A stretch of 64,000 nt of DNA from Agromyces sp. Leaf222 (GTDB lineage: Bacteria > Actinomycetota > Actinomycetes > Actinomycetales > Microbacteriaceae): contig NZ_LMKQ01000001.1 of NCBI RefSeq assembly GCF_001421565.1, positions 1,859,651 through 1,923,650 of the forward strand. The letters are read 5' to 3'. Each line of letters begins with the position of its first letter. The stretch's first letter is position 1. Positions 59,634-64,000 of the stretch are shown here, piece after piece. Under the pieces are notes generated by a model that made no database searches, was not told the origin of the DNA, and saw only the letters and a program-made list of their open reading frames with translations. The position numbers and the translations under genes are program-made.

Positions 59634-62207
59634 GTGAAGCCCATTCGCAAGTTCACCGTCCGAGCCGTCGTCCCGGCCCCGCTCTCGGCGCTCGAGGAGC
59701 TGGCCGCCAATCTGCGCTGGTCGTGGCACGAGCCGACCCGGCGTCTGTTCGAGGCCATCGATCCCGAGCTGTGGCGGGCGTCGAACCGCGACCCCGTGAC
59801 GTTGCTCGGCGAGGTCGCCCCCGAGCGGCTCGACGAGCTCGCCCGCGACGGCGGGTACGTCGAGTGGGCCGAGCGCGAACGCGCCGGACTGCGCGAGTAC
59901 CTCGAGCAGCCGCGCTGGTTCCAGTCGCTCGGCGCCGACGTGCCGCGCACGATCGCGTACTTCTCGCCCGAGTTCGGCATCACGGCGGCCCTGCCGCAGT
60001 ATTCGGGCGGCCTCGGCATCCTCGCCGGCGACCACCTGAAGGCGGCGTCCGATCTGGGGGTGCCGCTCATCGGCGTCGGCCTGTTCTACAAGGCCGGGTA
60101 CTTCTCGCAGTCGATCACCGACGACGGATGGCAGCAGGAGCGCTACCCGGTGCTCGACCCCGACGGGCTGCCGCTCTCGATGCTGCGCCACCCCGACGGG
60201 TCGCCCGTGCAGGTCACCCTCGCCCTGCCGGACGACGCGGAGCTGCACGCACGCGTGTGGACGGCCGCCGTCGGCCGCATCACGCTGCTCATGCTCGACA
60301 CCGACATCCCGGTGAACTCCGACGCGCTGCGCTCGGTGACCGATCGCCTCTACGGCGGCGGCGGCGAGCACCGCCTGCTGCAGGAGCTGCTGCTCGGCGT
60401 CGGCGGCGCCCGCGCGGTGAAGATGTACACCGAACTCGCATCGCGACCCGCGCCCGACGTGTTCCACATGAACGAGGGGCACGCGGGATTCCTCGGCCTC
60501 GAGCGCATCTCGACGCACATCGGCGAGGGCCTCTCGTTCGCCGAGGCGCTGCAGGTCGTGCGCGCCGGCACCGTGTTCACGACGCACACGCCCGTGCCCG
60601 CCGGCATCGACCGCTTCGACCGGGGTCTCGTCGAGCGCTACCTCACGTCGTCGCTGCTGCCGGGGGTCGAGTTGGAAGACGCCCTCGCCCTCGGCGTCGA
60701 GCCCGGCGCGGATCCGGCGACGAGCGCGTTCAACATGGCCGTCATGGGCCTCCGCCTCGCGCAGCACGCGAACGGCGTCTCGAAGCTGCACGGCGAGGTG
60801 AGCCGGCGCATGTTCGGCGACCTGTGGCCCGGCTTCGACACCGACGAGGTGCCGATCACGTCGATCACGAACGGCGTGCACGCGCCGACCTGGACCGACC
60901 CCGCCCTGCTCGCGCTCGCCGAGTCGAACCTCGGAACCGGCGACACCGAGCACGCCGACTGGCGCAGCGACGCGATCTCCGACGGGGAGTTCTGGGGCGT
61001 CAAGCGCAGCATGCGCCTGCAGCTCGTCGAAGACGCGCGTCGGCGCCTCGCGACCGCGTGGAGCGAGCAGCACGCCGGCGCCCAGCCTCCACGGTGGGTC
61101 GGTCGCGTGCTCGACCCCGACACGCTCACGGTCGGCTTCGCGCGCCGCGTGCCGACCTACAAGCGCCTCACGCTCATGCTGCAGGACCCCGAGCGGCTGA
61201 AGGCGATCCTCACGAATCCCGACCGCCCCGTGCAGTTCGTGATCGCCGGCAAGTCCCACCCCGCCGACGACGAGGGCAAGCGGCTCATCCAGAAGCTCGT
61301 GCAGTTCGCCTCCCAGCCCGAGCTCCGCGAGCGGATCGTGTTCCTGCCCGACTACGACATGGGCATGGCCGAGCTGCTCTACCCCGGCTGCGACGTATGG
61401 CTGAACAACCCGCTGCGCCCGCTCGAGGCATGCGGCACCTCCGGCATGAAGGCCGCGATCAACGGTGCGCTCAACCTGTCGATCCTCGACGGCTGGTGGG
61501 CCGAGTACGAGGGCGAGGACTACGGCTGGGTGATCCCGTCGGCGGATGCGGCGGGCGACGCCGGCGAGCGCGACGCGCTCGAGGCGGCATCCCTCTACGA
61601 ACTGCTCGAGCACCGCGTCGCGACCCGCTACTACGAGCGCGACCACGACGGAGTGCCCGTCGAGTGGGTGCGCCGGGTGCGCACCACGCTGACGGCCCTC
61701 GCGCCCGAACTCGGCGCCGACCGCATGGTGAAGCAGTACGTCGAGGAGCTCTACCGGCCCGCCGCCGAGCAGGCCGAGCGCGTGGCCGCCGACAACGACC
61801 GGGGCGCGAAGGAGCTCGCTGCGTACCGCGCGCGGCTGCGCGAGGCGTGGCCGAGGGTGCAGGTCAGGCACGTCGAGTCGGGCGGCGTCGACGCGCCGCA
61901 CGTCGGCGACGAGCTGCGGTTGCGCGCGCACGTCGACCTCGGCGGGCTCGCGGCCGATGACGTCACGGTCGAGGCCGTGCACGGGCGCAGCCGCTCCGAC
62001 GAGCGCATCGAGCACGCGCAGCGCACGCCGCTGACGCCCGCGGTGTCGGGCACGGATGCCGGGTCCGCCGCCTCGGGGCCGCAGCTGTACACCGGCACCA
62101 TCGTGCTCGACCGGGCGGGCTCGTTCGGGTACACCGTGCGCGTCGTGCCGCGGCATGCGCTGCTCACCTCGCCGGCGGAACTGGGACTCGTCGCCGTCGC
62201 CGGCTGA
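59634..62207 (+). CDS. glgP: Alpha-glucan phosphorylase (DUF3417-containing)
   Basis: 857 residues from GTG. N-terminal DUF3417 (LEELAANLRWSWHEPTRRLFEAIDPELW), active-site strands IAYFSPEFGITAALPQYSGGLGILAGDHLKAASDLG, HMNEGHAGFLGLERI, and the PLP-lysine segment EACGTSGMKAAINGALNLSILDGWW. The GT35 actinobacterial/archaeal type. It releases glucose-1-phosphate from storage glucan. Divergent from glgE-glgB, so synthesis and breakdown genes share a regulatory region. Confidence 0.95.
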   Translation: MKPIRKFTVRAVVPAPLSALEELAANLRWSWHEPTRRLFEAIDPELWRASNRDPVTLLGEVAPERLDELARDGGYVEWAERERAGLREYLEQPRWFQSLGADVPRTIAYFSPEFGITAALPQYSGGLGILAGDHLKAASDLGVPLIGVGLFYKAGYFSQSITDDGWQQERYPVLDPDGLPLSMLRHPDGSPVQVTLALPDDAELHARVWTAAVGRITLLMLDTDIPVNSDALRSVTDRLYGGGGEHRLLQELLLGVGGARAVKMYTELASRPAPDVFHMNEGHAGFLGLERISTHIGEGLSFAEALQVVRAGTVFTTHTPVPAGIDRFDRGLVERYLTSSLLPGVELEDALALGVEPGADPATSAFNMAVMGLRLAQHANGVSKLHGEVSRRMFGDLWPGFDTDEVPITSITNGVHAPTWTDPALLALAESNLGTGDTEHADWRSDAISDGEFWGVKRSMRLQLVEDARRRLATAWSEQHAGAQPPRWVGRVLDPDTLTVGFARRVPTYKRLTLMLQDPERLKAILTNPDRPVQFVIAGKSHPADDEGKRLIQKLVQFASQPELRERIVFLPDYDMGMAELLYPGCDVWLNNPLRPLEACGTSGMKAAINGALNLSILDGWWAEYEGEDYGWVIPSADAAGDAGERDALEAASLYELLEHRVATRYYERDHDGVPVEWVRRVRTTLTALAPELGADRMVKQYVEELYRPAAEQAERVAADNDRGAKELAAYRARLREAWPRVQVRHVESGGVDAPHVGDELRLRAHVDLGGLAADDVTVEAVHGRSRSDERIEHAQRTPLTPAVSGTDAGSAASGPQLYTGTIVLDRAGSFGYTVRVVPRHALLTSPAELGLVAVAG

Positions 62208-62230
62208 GCGCCGCGGCGGCCGTGCGGCCG

Positions 62231-62727
62231 TCAGCGGGCGCGGGCGATGGGCGCGTAGCGGCCCGAGGTGACGGCGATGAGGTCGTCGGGTGCGAGCTCG
62301 AGGTCGAGCCCGCGGCGACCGCCGGACACGTAGACCCGTTCGCAGAGGATGGCCGACTCGTCGAGCACGGTCGGCAGCGGCGTCTTCTGCCCGATGGGAC
62401 TGATGCCGCCGACGACGTACCCGGTCTTGCGTTCGGCGACGGCGGGATCGGCCATCTCTGCCCGCTTGCCGCCCAGGGCCTGTGCGAACGCCTTGAGGTC
62501 GAGCTGCATCGCGACGGGCACGATCGCGACGGCGAGCGAGCCGTCGACGACCGCGAGCAGCGTCTTGAACACGCGGTCGGGGTCGAGGCCGAGCTTCTCG
62601 GCGGCCTCGAGCCCGTATGCGGCGGCGCGGGGGTCATGCTCGTAGGCGTGCGCGCGGAACGCGACGCCCGCCCGGGTCAGCGCGAGGGTCGCGGGCGTGC
62701 CCGCCGCGGCATCCGACCGTCTGGCCA

Positions 62728-62728
<1 letters not shown>
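62231..62728 (-). CDS. ybaK: YbaK-type Cys-tRNA(Pro)/aminoacyl-tRNA deacylase
   Basis: 165 residues from ATG at 62728. YbaK/EbsC signatures: EHDPRAAAYGLEAAEKLGLDPDRVFKTLLAVVDG, GGKRAEMADPAVAERKTGYVVGGISPIGQKTPLPTVLDESA and VYVSGGRRGLDLELAPDDL. It clears mischarged Cys-tRNA(Pro). The TGATG overlap with the glgX stop shows co-translation with a glycogen debranching gene, an unrelated pathway. Confidence 0.93.

Positions 62729-64000
<1,272 letters not shown>

Noticed and set aside
59547..62156. An 869-codon open frame antisense to glgP
   Set aside because: Same reason: Arg/Glu/His-rich shadow of a real gene, no domain and no start signal.

Overview
The window is 64 kb of gene-dense, high-GC DNA. 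Gene content and order point to a Gram-positive actinobacterium, probably Microbacteriaceae (Agromyces, Leifsonia or Microbacterium type). The evidence is the rpsP-khpA-rimM-trmD and rplS-lepB-rnhB-DUF2469-yraN-comM-dprA-xerC-(M23)-rpsB-tsf-pyrH-frr-cdsA order, GTG starts, many apparently leaderless genes with TAnnnT -10 boxes, DivIVA-type coiled-coil proteins and a GlgE/GlgB/GlgP/GlgX alpha-glucan locus. The genus call is inference. I see no tRNA, rRNA, CRISPR array, insertion sequence, prophage or integron, and no gene-free stretch reaches 300 bases.

Layout. 1-9.4 kb: a transglutaminase-like membrane protein (5' end outside the window), yceD-rpmF-rnc-mutM, a convergent double-GNAT gene, and smc. 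9.5-12.1 kb: a minus-strand pair, a trehalose-synthase-like GH13 enzyme and an LLM-type flavin oxidoreductase. 12.2-15.2 kb: ftsY, a DUF2004-like gene and ffh (SRP pathway). 15.2-18.8 kb: a spermidine-synthase-like gene and a GH1 beta-glucosidase that diverge around a perfect 16-bp palindrome, then a YbdK-type carboxylate-amine ligase. 19.1-21.0 kb: rpsP-khpA-rimM-trmD. 21.1-32.5 kb: a complete-looking nitrate/nitrite assimilation block. It holds a sirohydrochlorin chelatase-like gene, narK-nasC-FAD/[2Fe-2S] reductase, nirB-cobA-HemD/winged-helix regulator (NnaR-like), and a divergent nirD. 32.5-42.4 kb: map, rplS, lepB, rnhB, DUF2469, yraN, comM, dprA, a phosphodiesterase, xerC and an M23-family protein. 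42.5-46.9 kb: rpsB-tsf-pyrH-frr-cdsA. 46.9-55.3 kb: DivIVA-domain and secreted proteins, a small zinc-ribbon protein, a hydrolase, an AI-2E-family exporter, a long hendecad coiled coil, a fused membrane/lipoprotein and a thioredoxin/TPR protein. 55.3-64 kb: glgB-glgE (minus), glgP (plus), and ybaK plus a partial glgX (minus).

Most notable observation. All four promoters of the nitrate block (21.1, 27.3, 31.98 and 32.07 kb) share one architecture. GTnAC/GAAAC half-sites sit on an exact 11-bp grid, and the last GAAAC is always 10 bp upstream of a TAnnnT hexamer. This matches a GlnR-type activator array. Two of these regions (narK and the nirB/nirD divergent region) also carry the same CCTCACC-N13-GGTGTGAGG dyad, at the identical 16-bp distance from the GlnR-like box of the minus-strand gene. 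A gene for a HemD-winged-helix protein, the architecture of the GlnR co-activator NnaR, ends next to one of these dyads. I infer a GlnR + NnaR co-activated regulon whose cis-code can be read base by base here.

Other points of interest are the splitting of the usual trmD-rplS neighbourhood by the nitrate block, inverted repeats that enclose the rplS and lepB promoters, a candidate rplS leader with mutually exclusive pairings, 14 uninterrupted hendecad repeats in a polar-growth-type coiled coil, and a membrane protein fused to what looks like a second, lipobox-bearing export signal.
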